Below the pieces are notes generated by a model that did no database searches, was not told where the DNA came from, and was given only the letters and a program-made list of their open reading frames with translations. The position numbers and the translations under genes are program-made. A DNA stretch of 64,000 nucleotides, taken from assembly GCF_017876575.1 (NCBI RefSeq), contig NZ_JAGIOE010000001.1, positions 3,514,443 to 3,578,442 of the forward strand, in the 5' to 3' direction. This stretch comes from Paeniglutamicibacter psychrophenolicus. Its GTDB lineage: Bacteria; Actinomycetota; Actinomycetes; Actinomycetales; Micrococcaceae. This document shows positions 11,394-20,298 of this stretch, in pieces (the first letter of the stretch is position 1; every line of letters starts with the position of its first letter).

Positions 11394-12745
11394 CAGCGGC
11401 GAACAAACAATCCGACGGTCTCCATGTGGTGGGTGTGCGGATACAGGTCGATGACCTCGACCTCGTCCAGGCGGAAACCGGCAGCGCCCAGGTCGGCCGT
11501 GTCGCGGGCGAACGAGGCCGGGTCGCAGGAAACGTAGGAGATCTTCTTGGCGCCCGAACGGACCATCGCGGAGACCGCCGCCTTGCCGGCACCGGTGCGC
11601 GGCGGATCAAGCACGATCGAGTCGAGCTTGGCCTTGCGGGTGTTCAATTCGCGCGACAGCGTCTTCTCGACGCGGCCCTGGGAAATGATCGCCTGGGGGA
11701 ACTCGCGCAGGTTCTTGATCGCGTCCTTGCTGGTGCCCGGGGCGCCCTCGATGGACAACAGCATGCCATCGTCCCCCACGGCCTTGGCCAGCGGGGCGCT
11801 GAAGAGCCCCGCGCCGGCGTAGAGGTCGGCAACCCGGGCACCGTAGCCCGGTGCCAGCTGGGCCATGACGCGCTCGACCAGCGTGGCCGGGGCCAGGCGG
11901 TGGATCTGCCAGAAGCCCTCGCCGGTGATGCGGTAGTCGTGCCCGGCAACGGACTCGGAAAGCCAGGTGCGCCCGCGCAGGCGCTGCAGCTCGCCCCGGC
12001 CGTCGGCGACGGAGCCGCCGACCTGGGTGACGGAGGCGGCGGAGGCCCACTCCGGCAGGCGCTTGGCGGCGCGCCCGGCGGCCCCGGCGACGGTTCCGTC
12101 CTCGACGAAGAGCACCAGCACGCCGGCGTCCTCGGCGGAGCCGACGGCAACCTCGACGCGGCTGATGCCCACCAGCGGCAGTTCCCAGAGCTTGAGCTCG
12201 TTGATCTTCGGGTGCGCCAGCGGCATGTCCTTGACCGGGACCAGGTCGTTGGAGCGGAAGGGGCTCATGGCCAGGCGGCCCTTGGAATCGACGGCAAACG
12301 CCGTGCGGGTGCGCCAGCCCAACGCGTCATCGCTCTCGCCCTCGGGGGCCCGCACGCCGGTGAAGCCGTGTTCGGCTGCGTCGATGCCACCCAGACGAGC
12401 CAGCTGCTCCACGAAGATCTGGCCCTTGATCTCGCGCTGGGCATCCAGGGAGATGTGCCCGAATTCGGCGCCGCCCACCGGCAGCGCGCCGCGTGCGGCC
12501 GCGTGCAGGGAGTCGGCCTGCGTCCAGAAATGCGGCACCCGGGATTCGGCCGGCTCGTGGACCTCCACGACGTCGCCGCGCCAGAAGCGGGCCTTCTCGC
12601 CGTCTTCGCGCACGGCGACGGACACCAGTTCGCCGGGGATCCCGTGGCGCACGAAGATCACCCGGCCCTCGTGGCGGGCGACGGTGTGTCCGCCGTGGGC
12701 AGGCGCGCCCAGGCGCACCTTCAGGATGTTTTCGTGCGTGCTCAT
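11393..12745 (-). CDS. TrmA/RumA-type uracil-C5 RNA methyltransferase
   Basis: This SAM-dependent enzyme methylates C5 of a uridine in rRNA or tRNA. The 450-residue product begins with a TRAM-like beta domain (residues 1-60) and has GEGFWQ. The SAM motif is DLYAGAGLFSAPLA, followed by VLDPPRTGAG and then SCDPASFARD, whose cysteine is the catalytic nucleophile. The CX2CX2C iron-sulfur cysteines of E. coli RumA are not obvious, as in many actinobacterial relatives. ATG at 12745 overlaps the stop of the permease gene (ATGA), so it is translated as the second gene of that operon. Its position matches Rv2689c of M. tuberculosis. The exact target base is unknown. Confidence 0.85.
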   Translation of the reverse strand: MSTHENILKVRLGAPAHGGHTVARHEGRVIFVRHGIPGELVSVAVREDGEKARFWRGDVVEVHEPAESRVPHFWTQADSLHAAARGALPVGGAEFGHISLDAQREIKGQIFVEQLARLGGIDAAEHGFTGVRAPEGESDDALGWRTRTAFAVDSKGRLAMSPFRSNDLVPVKDMPLAHPKINELKLWELPLVGISRVEVAVGSAEDAGVLVLFVEDGTVAGAAGRAAKRLPEWASAASVTQVGGSVADGRGELQRLRGRTWLSESVAGHDYRITGEGFWQIHRLAPATLVERVMAQLAPGYGARVADLYAGAGLFSAPLAKAVGDDGMLLSIEGAPGTSKDAIKNLREFPQAIISQGRVEKTLSRELNTRKAKLDSIVLDPPRTGAGKAAVSAMVRSGAKKISYVSCDPASFARDTADLGAAGFRLDEVEVIDLYPHTHHMETVGLFVRR

Positions 12746-14790
12746 GGAGTGTCTTTCGGCTTGGAGATCGGAAGTGTTGCGGAAGTGTTGCGGGGTTTGG
12801 TCCCGGCCGAGCCCTGCTCGGTGGGACCCAGGAACGTCGAGACGTCCGAGGAGGCCAGGCGCCACGGCACCGAGGCCACCACGACCCCGGGCTCGTAGTG
12901 CAGTCGGTTCTTGATGCGCATCGCCGTCTGGTTGTGGACCAGCTGCTCCCACCACCGGCCCACCACGTATTCGGGGATGTACACGACGATCAAGTCGCGC
13001 GGGGAATCGCGCTTGATGGAGCGGATGTACTCGATCAACGGCGCGGAGATCTCCCGGTACGGCGAGGCCAACACCGTGATCGGCACCGGGATGCCCAGGG
13101 CCTCCCACTGCTTCAGCGTCGCCTCGGTGCGCTCGGAATCGGCGTCCACGACGATGGCATCGAGCTTCGATGGCCTGGCGGCGCGGGCGAAGGCCACGGC
13201 CCGCAGCACCGGCTTGCGCAGCGTGGAGACCAGCACCAGGGCGTGCACGCGGGCCGGCAATGCGGTGGCCGAGTCCTCGGAGCCGATGGCCAGTTCCACG
13301 TCGACCTGCACGTAGTGCCGGTGCAGCGCGTCCATCATGAAGAAGAGCACCGCGATGCCGAGCACCGCCAGCCAGGCTCCGTGCACCAGCCGGGTGCCAA
13401 GCACGATCACCAGCACCGCCGCGGTGAGGCCGAAGCCCACCAGGTTCAGCAGCCTCGAGCGGTGGATGCGGGCGCGCACCCGCTTGTCCGGGGTCTGGGC
13501 CAGTTCGCGGCCCCAGTGCCTGATCATGCCCAGCTGGCTCAGCGTGAAGGAGACGAACACCCCCACCACGTAGAGCTGGATCAGCGTCGGCACGTGGGCG
13601 TTGAACACCCAGATCAGCACGATCGCGGCAATGGCCAGGGCCAGGATGCCGTTGGAGAAGCCCAGCCGGTCCCCGCGGGTGCGCAGCTGGCGGGGCAGGT
13701 AACCGTCGGTGGCCAGGTGCGAGGCCAGGTTCGGGAAGGAATTGAAGGAGGTGTGCGAGGCCATCAGCAGCACCGCCACGGTCAGGGCCAGCACCAGGTA
13801 CAGACCCACCGACCCGCCGCCGAAGATCGCCTCGGCCAACTGGCCCAGCACCGGGTGCTGGATGTAGTCCCCCGGGATCGGTCCGCCGTCCAGACGCAGC
13901 CCGGTGGCCGGGTCCTCGACGACGTGGACCTGCACGGCCCGGGCCAGGTACATGGTCCCCAGGGTCAGCGCGCCGGCAATCAGCCCCAGCAGCAGCAACA
14001 CGGTCGCCGCATTGCGGGCCTTGGGCGCGGCCAGCGTGTGCACGTTGGAGATCGGGACCTCCACGCCGGTCAGCGCGGCCGAACCGGTGGAGAAGGCGCG
14101 TAGCACCAGCAGCACCCCGGCCAGCCCGGTGAGCCCGTGCGGGTAGTCCGGGTCCGGGACGACCTCGAACCCGGCACTCGGTGCGGTGCCCAGGTTCCCG
14201 GTCGCGGCCAGGATTCCGCCGGCCGCCAGCATCACCAACACCACCCCGACAAAGAGGTACACCGGTGCCGCGCTCCCGATCCGGGAGCGGCCGCGCCCGC
14301 GCAGGTTCAGCACCGCGAGGATCACGACCCCGGCGGTCGCGACCCATGCCTGGGACCCGGCCATGGCGGGGAACGCGGCGATGACGTAGTGCGATGCCGA
14401 GGAAATCGACACGGCCACGGTGAGCACGAAGTCCACCAGCAGGGCAGCCGCCACGGTGGTCCCGGCGCGGTGCCCCAGGTTCACCGAGGCGATCTCGTAG
14501 TCCCCGCCGCCGGAGGGGTAGGCCTTCACCGACTGCCGGTAGGAGGCAATGATGACCAGCATGACGACCATGACGGCCAGGCCCACCGAGGGCGAGAACG
14601 CCATGGCGCCCAGCCCGGCCAGCGCCAGGGTGAGCATCACCTCGTCCGGGGCGTAGGCGATGGAGGAGAACGCGGAGGCGGAGAAAATGGGCAGCGCGAG
14701 GCGTTTGCGAAGCGGCGCCTGCTTCAGCCTTTCGGTCCTGAAGGGGCGCCCCACCAGAATCCGCTTCAGCGCGGCAAGGAATGAAAGCAC
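12742..14790 (-). CDS. APC-superfamily permease with cytoplasmic C-terminal domain, KimA-like (probable K+ importer)
   Basis: The 682-residue membrane protein has about 12 hydrophobic segments in residues 30-490. The opening SASAFSSIAYAPDE and the motif YRQSVKAYPSGGGDYEIA are typical of the APC subgroup that includes the Bacillus K+/H+ importer KimA. A soluble C-terminal domain of about 170 residues resembles the universal-stress-like domain of KimA (IVVDADSERTEATLKQWEALGIPV). It is divergent from two TrkA-type regulators (ceoB, ceoC) that bind nucleotides and K+ channels, which supports K+ rather than amino-acid transport. That substrate is an inference. The GTG start at 14790 has TAGCTT 6 nt upstream, suggesting a leaderless mRNA. 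It corresponds in position to Rv2690c. Confidence 0.8.
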   Translation of the reverse strand: MLSFLAALKRILVGRPFRTERLKQAPLRKRLALPIFSASAFSSIAYAPDEVMLTLALAGLGAMAFSPSVGLAVMVVMLVIIASYRQSVKAYPSGGGDYEIASVNLGHRAGTTVAAALLVDFVLTVAVSISSASHYVIAAFPAMAGSQAWVATAGVVILAVLNLRGRGRSRIGSAAPVYLFVGVVLVMLAAGGILAATGNLGTAPSAGFEVVPDPDYPHGLTGLAGVLLVLRAFSTGSAALTGVEVPISNVHTLAAPKARNAATVLLLLGLIAGALTLGTMYLARAVQVHVVEDPATGLRLDGGPIPGDYIQHPVLGQLAEAIFGGGSVGLYLVLALTVAVLLMASHTSFNSFPNLASHLATDGYLPRQLRTRGDRLGFSNGILALAIAAIVLIWVFNAHVPTLIQLYVVGVFVSFTLSQLGMIRHWGRELAQTPDKRVRARIHRSRLLNLVGFGLTAAVLVIVLGTRLVHGAWLAVLGIAVLFFMMDALHRHYVQVDVELAIGSEDSATALPARVHALVLVSTLRKPVLRAVAFARAARPSKLDAIVVDADSERTEATLKQWEALGIPVPITVLASPYREISAPLIEYIRSIKRDSPRDLIVVYIPEYVVGRWWEQLVHNQTAMRIKNRLHYEPGVVVASVPWRLASSDVSTFLGPTEQGSAGTKPRNTSATLPISKPKDTP

Positions 14791-14796
14791 GATCCA

Positions 14797-14802
14797 AAGC
14801 TA
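14797..14802 (-). promoter_or_regulatory. -10 box of a likely leaderless promoter for the KimA-like permease
   Basis: TAGCTT on the minus strand, exactly 6 nt before the GTG start codon. A transcript would begin at the start codon, with no Shine-Dalgarno sequence. Confidence 0.55.
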
Positions 14803-14946
14803 GCCGCCTTTGCCCTGCCCTGTCATACACCACACCGAACCAGGGCACGTGAACAATCACGCATCCGGGCCCCGAACCGTGAAACACTGGTAGTGAACCG
14901 TGCCGCGGAGGACCGCAGGCACATGGTGGGAACAAAGGGATGGATC

Positions 14947-15633
14947 ATGGCGCACTTCGTCATCATGGGTTGCGGCCGGGTCGGGGTGACCCTGGCCCAC
15001 ACGCTCGACGACGCCGGCCACTCGGTGGCCATCATCGACCAGGACGACCGCGCCTTCCGCAGGTTGCGGCGCAACTTCTCCGGGCTGAAGGTCTCCGGGG
15101 TCGGATTCGACCGCGAAACCCTGGAACGGGCAAACATCTCCGAGGCCTATGCCTTTGCCGCGGTCTCCAGCGGCGACAACTCCAACATCCTTGCCACCCG
15201 GGTGGCCCGCGAGACCTACCACGTCCCGCACGTGGTGGCCCGGATCTACGATCCCGGACGCGCGGAGATCTACCAACGCCTGGGCATCCCCACGGTCGCA
15301 GCGGTCCGCTGGAGCTCGGACCAGGTGCTGCGCCGGATCCTGCCCGAGCACTCGCTCAACGGGGATTTCCGCGAGGCCTCCGGCCGGCTGATCCTCGGCG
15401 AGGTCAACGTCCACGAGGGCTGGTACGGCTACGGGCTCGAGGAGCTCGAGGCCGCCGCCCCGATCCGCATCGCCTACCTCTCGCGCTTTGGCGAAGGGGT
15501 GCTGCCGGTGCCCGGCATGCGGCTGCAGCAAGGCGACATCGTGCACGCGATGATGCCGGTCAATGCCGGCAAGGACATCGAAAAGGTCCTTTCCGTCGCC
15601 CCCAAGCCAACCACGGAGCAGAACGCACAATGA
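14947..15633 (+). CDS. ceoB: TrkA-family potassium uptake protein CeoB
   Basis: This is a cytoplasmic NAD(H)-binding regulatory subunit of K+ transport. The 228-residue product has the Rossmann motif VIMGCGRVGVTLA at the N-terminus (RCK_N) and a C-terminal TrkA_C/RCK_C domain (LEAAAPIRIAYLSRFGEGVLP). I chose ATG 14947, which gives MAHFVIMG directly before the Rossmann strand and follows an AAAGGGA ribosome-binding site; the upstream in-frame ATG has none. It overlaps ceoC by ATGA, so the two are co-translated. A second RCK protein next to it and the divergent KimA-like permease suggest a K+ module equivalent to Rv2690c-Rv2692. Confidence 0.9.
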   Translation: MAHFVIMGCGRVGVTLAHTLDDAGHSVAIIDQDDRAFRRLRRNFSGLKVSGVGFDRETLERANISEAYAFAAVSSGDNSNILATRVARETYHVPHVVARIYDPGRAEIYQRLGIPTVAAVRWSSDQVLRRILPEHSLNGDFREASGRLILGEVNVHEGWYGYGLEELEAAAPIRIAYLSRFGEGVLPVPGMRLQQGDIVHAMMPVNAGKDIEKVLSVAPKPTTEQNAQ

Positions 15634-16304
15634 AGGTCATGATTGCCGGAGCAGGCTCCGTGGGAAGTTCCATTGCCAAGGAATTGATCACCAACGGGCA
15701 CGAGGTGCTGCTCATCGACGAAAAGCCCGAGGTCGTCTCGCGTGCCGGGGTCCAGGGCGCGCGCTGGCTCTTCGGCGACGCCTGCGAGCTCTCGGTGCTC
15801 AAGGAGGCCAAGCTCGAGGAGGTCGACGTGGTCGTCTCGGCCACGGGAGACGACAAGGTCAACCTGGTCGTTTCCCTGCTGGCCAAGAGCGAGTTCGGGG
15901 TCGGGCGCACCGTGGGCCGGGTCAACAACCCGAAGAACGACTGGATGTTCGACGACGCCTGGGGCGTGGACGTCGCGGTGAGCACCCCGCGCCTGATGAC
16001 CGCACTGGTCGAGGAGGCGGTGGAGATCGGCGACCTGGTGCGCCTGATGACCCTGCAGTCCGGGGTCGTGTCGATGGTGGAGTTCACCGTGCCGCACGAT
16101 TCGGCGCTGATCGGGCGCACCCTGGGCTCGGTGCCGTGGCCGGACGACGCCACGGTGGTGGCGATCCTGCGCGACGACGTGCCGCTGGCCCCCAGCCCGG
16201 ACGATGTCGTCGAGGGCGGGGACGAGCTGTTCTTCGTGACCACCATCGTGGCCGAGGACCAGCTGCGCGCGGTGCTGCGCAACTCGGAGCCCGAACAGCG
16301 GTAG
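15630..16304 (+). CDS. ceoC: TrkA-family potassium uptake protein CeoC
   Basis: This is the second RCK-type regulator of K+ uptake and the likely partner of CeoB. The 224-residue product starts MKVMIAGAGSVGSSIA, a clear dinucleotide-binding motif. An acidic residue ends strand 2 (LIDEKPE), and a C-terminal ligand-binding domain (FTVPHDSALIGRTLGSV) follows. The start codon overlaps the ceoB stop. The transported ion and partner channel are inferred from family and context; no TrkH/KtrB-type channel is in the window, so the divergent permease is the best candidate. Confidence 0.9.
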   Translation: MKVMIAGAGSVGSSIAKELITNGHEVLLIDEKPEVVSRAGVQGARWLFGDACELSVLKEAKLEEVDVVVSATGDDKVNLVVSLLAKSEFGVGRTVGRVNNPKNDWMFDDAWGVDVAVSTPRLMTALVEEAVEIGDLVRLMTLQSGVVSMVEFTVPHDSALIGRTLGSVPWPDDATVVAILRDDVPLAPSPDDVVEGGDELFFVTTIVAEDQLRAVLRNSEPEQR

Positions 16305-16322
16305 CCCGCGGTGCCGCCTGGC

Positions 16323-17051
16323 CTATGCGGCCGGGTCGGTGACCTGGGTGCCGGGCTGCGGGCGGGAAACCATCCAGGCGACCCAGAGGCCCGCGGCGTA
16401 CAGCGGGACCCCCATGGCCAGGCGCGCGGCGCCCAGGGCCGGGACGTTGTCGGCGAAGTACAGCGGAACCTGCACGGCCAATCGGGCGGCGAAGACCGCC
16501 ACCACGATCCAGGTCGCCCAGGCGTAGGCCTTGGCGCGGGACTTGCTGGAACGCCATTTCGTGTTTTCCGAACGAATGAAACCGAAGATCACGCCCATCA
16601 GCGGCCAGCGAACCAGAATCGAAATCACCAGCGCGCCTCCGTAGGCCAGGTTCGTGTAGAAGCCCGGGACGTAGTAGTCCTTGGCCTCCCCGGTGACGCG
16701 GGAGAAGATCGCGCAGATTGCCACGCCCACCAGACCGGTCAGCGCCTGGGTGAGGGTTCCGCGGCGCACCAGGCGGGCCACCGTGAACACCACGGCCACC
16801 GCCACCGAGGCGATCAGCGCAGGGTTCAGCTGCTGCCAGAGGGTGAAGATGACCAGGAAGACCACTCCCGGAAGCAGCGATTCGAGAAGCCCGCGCACCC
16901 CGCCAACGGTCTTGAGCACGTCGATCTGCCCGTCGTCGCGGCGTTCGATCCCGGCATTGGCACCGATGCGCCGGGCCACGTCCTCGGCGCTCGGGCCGCT
17001 TTCCGCGCCGGGGTCCTCGGGCTTGGGGGTTTCTTCGCTGTGCTCGCTCAT
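16323..17051 (-). CDS. DUF3159 family membrane protein
   Basis: The 242-residue protein has an acidic, disordered N-terminus of about 45 residues (MSEHSEETPKPEDPG), then five to six hydrophobic segments. The conserved stretch GGVRGLLESLLPGVVFLVIF starts them. This matches the actinobacterial DUF3159 family (Rv2693c in M. tuberculosis), whose function is unknown. It lies downstream of DUF3710 and the OB-fold gene on the same strand and is probably in their operon, convergent with ceoC only 19 nt away. Confidence 0.8.
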   Translation of the reverse strand: MSEHSEETPKPEDPGAESGPSAEDVARRIGANAGIERRDDGQIDVLKTVGGVRGLLESLLPGVVFLVIFTLWQQLNPALIASVAVAVVFTVARLVRRGTLTQALTGLVGVAICAIFSRVTGEAKDYYVPGFYTNLAYGGALVISILVRWPLMGVIFGFIRSENTKWRSSKSRAKAYAWATWIVVAVFAARLAVQVPLYFADNVPALGAARLAMGVPLYAAGLWVAWMVSRPQPGTQVTDPAA

Positions 17052-17110
17052 GGCGCTGTCTTGTCCTTGGGTGGCGTGGTGCGGTGGATGGGGGCGCTGC
17101 CGGGCACCTG

Positions 17111-17521
17111 TTACTTGGCGGCGGTGCGCTCGGGAAGGATCTCGTAGCGCGGGTTGAAGATCGTGGGGACCAGGTCGATGGGCGCGACCATGCCTTCGTA
17201 GCGGATCCTGGACCCTGCCAGGAGCCCCGGCACGCGGCGCTGGCCCACGAAGACCAGCCGCAGGTGCGGCACCGCATTGCGGCGGCCCCCCGGGGGTGCC
17301 GGGTGGTCCACGATCGTCACGGTGAAGGCCGGGGCCTGCTGCGGGGGCAGGATCGTGATGGATTCGACATAGCCGCGGTGGGCGATGCGCCCGCGCACCG
17401 GAAGTTCGGCCAGCGAGGCCAGTCGCTGGAATCCGGTCTGCGGCAGCACACCCGCCGCGGCCGGAACCGCTGCGGGTGCCGGCTGGCCCCGCTTGGCCTT
17501 GGGCGCCTTGTCCTTGGGCAC
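17111..17521 (-). CDS. OB-fold nucleic-acid-binding domain protein
   Basis: The product is about 136 residues, with a Lys/Pro/Ala-rich N-terminus and then a compact beta domain. Its features (GFQRLASLAELPVRGRIAHRG, the VGQRRVPG turn, and LAGSRIRYEGMV) match the OB-fold proteins found beside DUF3710 in actinobacteria (compare Rv2694c). These are thought to bind nucleic acid, but the role is unknown. The start is uncertain. I chose GTG 17521, 4 nt after the DUF3710 stop, because it gives the usual intergenic coupling; an ATG at 17593 would run through the DUF3710 end. Confidence 0.65.
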   Translation of the reverse strand: MPKDKAPKAKRGQPAPAAVPAAAGVLPQTGFQRLASLAELPVRGRIAHRGYVESITILPPQQAPAFTVTIVDHPAPPGGRRNAVPHLRLVFVGQRRVPGLLAGSRIRYEGMVAPIDLVPTIFNPRYEILPERTAAK

Positions 17522-17525
17522 GTCG

Positions 17526-18329
17526 CTAGCCGATCTGGGTGATTTCCGGGCCGCGTTCGGGGCGCTCGGTGTCAGGGGCCTGCTCCGCGGCATCCGGTGC
17601 CTCGTTCGGGCGGGCCAGCGCGCCGGCGGGAACCGTCAGCGGCAAAAGCTCGGTCGGGGGCATCGGGGTGTCTCCGCGCACGACCACGACCTGGGCCAGT
17701 GCGTCTTCCATGGCCTTGGCTTCCTCCATGTCGGTCAGCGCGGCTCCGCCGATCACCGCACGCAGGAACCAGCGCGGGCCGTCGATGCCCAGGAAGCGCA
17801 GCACCACATGGCCTTGGCGCCCGTCGGGAGCCACCTGCGGAACCCGGGCCAGCAGTTCGTTGCCGAAGCGGCCGGGGACCATTTCGGTTTCCCCGCCCTG
17901 GTCGGCGATCCCGGTGGCGATCTGCGTGGAGATCCCGGGCCACAGGTCATCGGTCTTGGGTGCGGCAAAGACCTGCAGCTGCATGCGCGAGCCGCCGATC
18001 TCCAGGGCCACCGCGATGACCCGCTGCGTGGATTCCTCGACCTCGAGGCGCAGCTGCAGGCCGGGGACCGGCTTGATCAGCAGGGCGCCGAGGTCCAGGT
18101 AGCCGTCGTGGTCCTCGAAGTCGTCCCCGTCAAAGGGTCCCTGGGCGGTGTCCCGCACGGCGGCCGGTGCCGCTGCGGTGTCCCCGGTTCCCTGGGCGGG
18201 CGCAGGTTCGGCGGCGGTCGGGAGCTCCCCGGCCGGTTCCTTGGCCTGCGCGGCCGCGGCGTTGAGCTCGGCGATCGTCTGCTCGGGCTGCGCCTGGGCT
18301 TCGGCCTTCTTCTTGCGCTTGAAAATCAT
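17526..18329 (-). CDS. DUF3710 family protein
   Basis: The 267-residue soluble protein has a Lys-rich start (MIFKRKKK) and an Ala/Pro-rich spacer to about residue 65. The conserved DUF3710 core then includes YLDLGALLIKPVPGLQLRLEV, split by a short turn, and LRFLGIDGPRWFLRAVIGG. The family is restricted to actinobacteria and is found beside dut (Rv2696c). Its function is unknown. The gene sits between dut and the OB-fold gene, and the order is the same as in mycobacteria, so it is probably part of an operon with them. Confidence 0.8.
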   Translation of the reverse strand: MIFKRKKKAEAQAQPEQTIAELNAAAAQAKEPAGELPTAAEPAPAQGTGDTAAAPAAVRDTAQGPFDGDDFEDHDGYLDLGALLIKPVPGLQLRLEVEESTQRVIAVALEIGGSRMQLQVFAAPKTDDLWPGISTQIATGIADQGGETEMVPGRFGNELLARVPQVAPDGRQGHVVLRFLGIDGPRWFLRAVIGGAALTDMEEAKAMEDALAQVVVVRGDTPMPPTELLPLTVPAGALARPNEAPDAAEQAPDTERPERGPEITQIG

Positions 18330-18377
18330 GGAAGTAGCTCTCTTGCTGTGTCGGCCGAGGGATATCGGCGGCCGTAC

Positions 18378-18848
18378 CTAGTGGCTGGTGGTTGCGGCTT
18401 CAAAACCGCCGGTGGAGCCAAAGCCGCCGGCGCCGCGCGCGGTGTCATCAAGTTCCTGCACCTGGATGAATCGGGCCCGTTCGACCCGCTGGATCACCAG
18501 TTGGGCGATGCGGTCCCCGCGCTTCAACACGATCGGGGTGGTTGCATCCGTGTTCAACAACGTGACTTTCAACTCACCACGGTACCCGGCATCGACGGTT
18601 CCGGGCGCATTGACCACGGTCAACCCGTGCTTGGTCGCCAGTCCGGAGCGAGGATGGATGAGTCCGACGAAGCCCGTCGGCAGCGCCAGGGAAACACCGG
18701 TGGGCACCAGGGCCCGTTGCCCCGGCTCCAATGTGACGTCCTCGCGGGCGCACAGATCCGCTCCCGCATCCCCTTCATGCGCATAGCTTGGAACCGGAAG
18801 TTCGGGATCAAGCATTTTCAGGGCGATATCGACACTCGATTCGGACAT
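18378..18848 (-). CDS. dut: Deoxyuridine 5'-triphosphate nucleotidohydrolase (dUTPase)
   Basis: This enzyme hydrolyses dUTP to dUMP and pyrophosphate, keeping uracil out of DNA and supplying dTMP synthesis. The 156-residue trimeric-type enzyme shows the five motifs: [43 protein letters not shown] and, at the C-terminus, [14 protein letters not shown] at 18848 gives [14 protein letters not shown]. It leads the dut-DUF3710-OB-DUF3159 group and is divergent from DUF3093, with the two starts 136 nt apart. Confidence 0.96.
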   Translation of the reverse strand: MSESSVDIALKMLDPELPVPSYAHEGDAGADLCAREDVTLEPGQRALVPTGVSLALPTGFVGLIHPRSGLATKHGLTVVNAPGTVDAGYRGELKVTLLNTDATTPIVLKRGDRIAQLVIQRVERARFIQVQELDDTARGAGGFGSTGGFEAATTSH

Positions 18849-18971
18849 GTGTTTTCCACTCCAGGGGGGTCGGGTTGGGGTGTGCGCGCCGTTGGTGCCA
18901 ACGCGCGTTTCGCCCTTAACTCTAGTCCCTTGCGGCCGTTCGCGATGGCGTCGGGGCAACTGCCCACCGCC

Positions 18972-18977
18972 TATGCT
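18972..18977 (+). promoter_or_regulatory. -10 box of a likely leaderless promoter for the DUF3093 gene
   Basis: TATGCT followed by 7 nt and the ATG at 18985. No Shine-Dalgarno sequence can fit in that space, so the mRNA probably starts at the initiation codon. Confidence 0.55.
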
Positions 18978-18984
18978 TGTGGGT

Positions 18985-19539
18985 ATGGCCGAGAACCCTT
19001 CCCCAATGCAATCTTCCCCCGTCCTCTTCCGCGAAAAGCTGTGGCCCGCCTGGTGGATCTGGGTCGTGACGCTGGGCCTGGGCGGCACCGCCGCCGTCGC
19101 TTTCATGCCCATTGGCATCTCCTGGGGCGTGGTTGCCGGGATCGTCGCCCTGGGCCTGATCTCCTTCGCGCTGGTCATGAGCACCCCCGTCATCGAGGTC
19201 ACCGACCACTCCGTGCGCGTGGGACGGGCCACCATCGAGCGCGAGTTCATCGGCGAGGTCACCGGCTACCGCGGTTCGGACGCCTACCACCAGCGAGGCC
19301 CGGGCCTGAACGGCATCGCCTTCATGTGCATCCGCGGCTGGATCGACCCGGTGGTGCGCATCGAGATCACCGATGAGCGCGATTCCACCCCTTACTGGCT
19401 GGCCTCCACCCGCCGCCCGGAGGAACTCACCGCGGTCCTGGGCGGGCTGATGGTGCAGTACCGCGAGGCGCAGGAGGCCGGGAACGAGCCGGACAGCGCC
19501 CACACCCCGGACTCCCCCGCCGGGCCGGAGACGGCCTAG
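18985..19539 (+). CDS. DUF3093 family membrane protein
   Basis: The 184-residue protein has two hydrophobic segments near the N-terminus (about residues 19-65) and then a beta-rich cytoplasmic domain. The conserved pattern [23 protein letters not shown] splits at its central turn, and [11 protein letters not shown] follows. This matches DUF3093 (Rv2698 in M. tuberculosis), of unknown function. The start is ATG 18985, supported by the leaderless -10 box. An upstream in-frame ATG at 18847 would overlap dut and gives no family similarity. The gene ends convergent with DUF4193 at a shared terminator. Confidence 0.78.
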   Translation: MAENPSPMQSSPVLFREKLWPAWWIWVVTLGLGGTAAVAFMPIGISWGVVAGIVALGLISFALVMSTPVIEVTDHSVRVGRATIEREFIGEVTGYRGSDAYHQRGPGLNGIAFMCIRGWIDPVVRIEITDERDSTPYWLASTRRPEELTAVLGGLMVQYREAQEAGNEPDSAHTPDSPAGPETA

Positions 19540-19566
19540 GCACCACCGGTCCCACACGGCAACGAG

Positions 19567-19627
19567 AAGCGCCCGCCACCTCCGTCCCCCGCAGAAACAC
19601 GCGGGGTTGCGGAAGCGGCGGGCGCTT
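19567..19627. terminator. Bidirectional terminator between DUF3093 and DUF4193
   Basis: The outer arms AAGCGCCCGCC (19567-19577) and GGCGGGCGCTT (19617-19627) are exact complements, with nested inner stems (TCCG/CGGA and CCCCGC/GCGGGG) around an AGAAACAC loop. It serves the two convergent genes. Confidence 0.8.
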
Positions 19628-19657
19628 TGTCGTTCACCGAAGGACCTGGCCCTCCGC

Positions 19658-19966
19658 CTAGCCCTCGCAGTCGGTGCAGTACAGCAGCCCGTCCCTTTCC
19701 AGGGCGATCTGCGAGCGGTGCCGCACCAGGAAACAGGAGGCACAGGTGAACTCGTCGGCCTGCGCCGGAAGCACCATGACCGCCAGCTCTTCGCCGGAGA
19801 GGTCGGCGCCGGGCAGCTCGTAGCTGTCGGCCAGTGCCGCTTCGTCTTCGTCAATGAGGTTCGAGGCATTGGTGTTCGTGTTGCGTTGCGCCTTCAGCTC
19901 GGGCAGTGCCTCGGGCTTCTCATCGTCTTCGGCATGCCTTCGAGGTGCATCGTAGTCGGTTGCCAT
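19658..19966 (-). CDS. DUF4193 family small zinc-ribbon-like protein
   Basis: The product is a 102-residue acidic protein that starts MATDYDAPRR and ends with a likely zinc ribbon: CASC, about 20 residues, then CTDC. This is the hallmark of DUF4193 (Rv2699c), an actinobacterial family of unknown function that is strongly conserved next to DUF3093. The start at 19966 is chosen because MATDYDAPRR is the usual family beginning; the longer frame to 19996 has no support. Zinc binding is inferred from the cysteine spacing. Confidence 0.82.
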   Translation of the reverse strand: MATDYDAPRRHAEDDEKPEALPELKAQRNTNTNASNLIDEDEAALADSYELPGADLSGEELAVMVLPAQADEFTCASCFLVRHRSQIALERDGLLYCTDCEG

Positions 19967-20298
19967 AATTGCTGCTTCACACTCCGCTTGGTTCAAGCTG
20001 TCGTTCGTATCGGGGTTGCCCGGCGGGCCATGTTGGTGCCCCGGTCAATCCGCGCGTTTGGATGCGCCTATGATTCAACGCAGAACAGGTCATTTTTGTG
20101 CCCGGTTCCCCACGGCCTGTTTATCATTGCATCTTCAGGGCCGAAGTCTGGATTTATTGCCCGGTTTTACCGGTTTTTGCGTTCCCTTGAGGGAATAATC
20201 ATGAAGCCGCCGCGCGCCACACCAAGGCGCCTCTTAGGTATTTGGCGGTGCAGGTGGCAGAGTTTTACCCATAACACGACGGTTTGTGGAGGATAGTC
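19967..20298. other. Intergenic region between divergent DUF4193 and sepH
   Basis: These 332 bases are AT-richer than the surrounding genes and contain no convincing gene. They should hold the two divergent promoters. A TATGAT hexamer lies near 20070, but no pairing with a -35 box is compelling. Confidence 0.45.
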
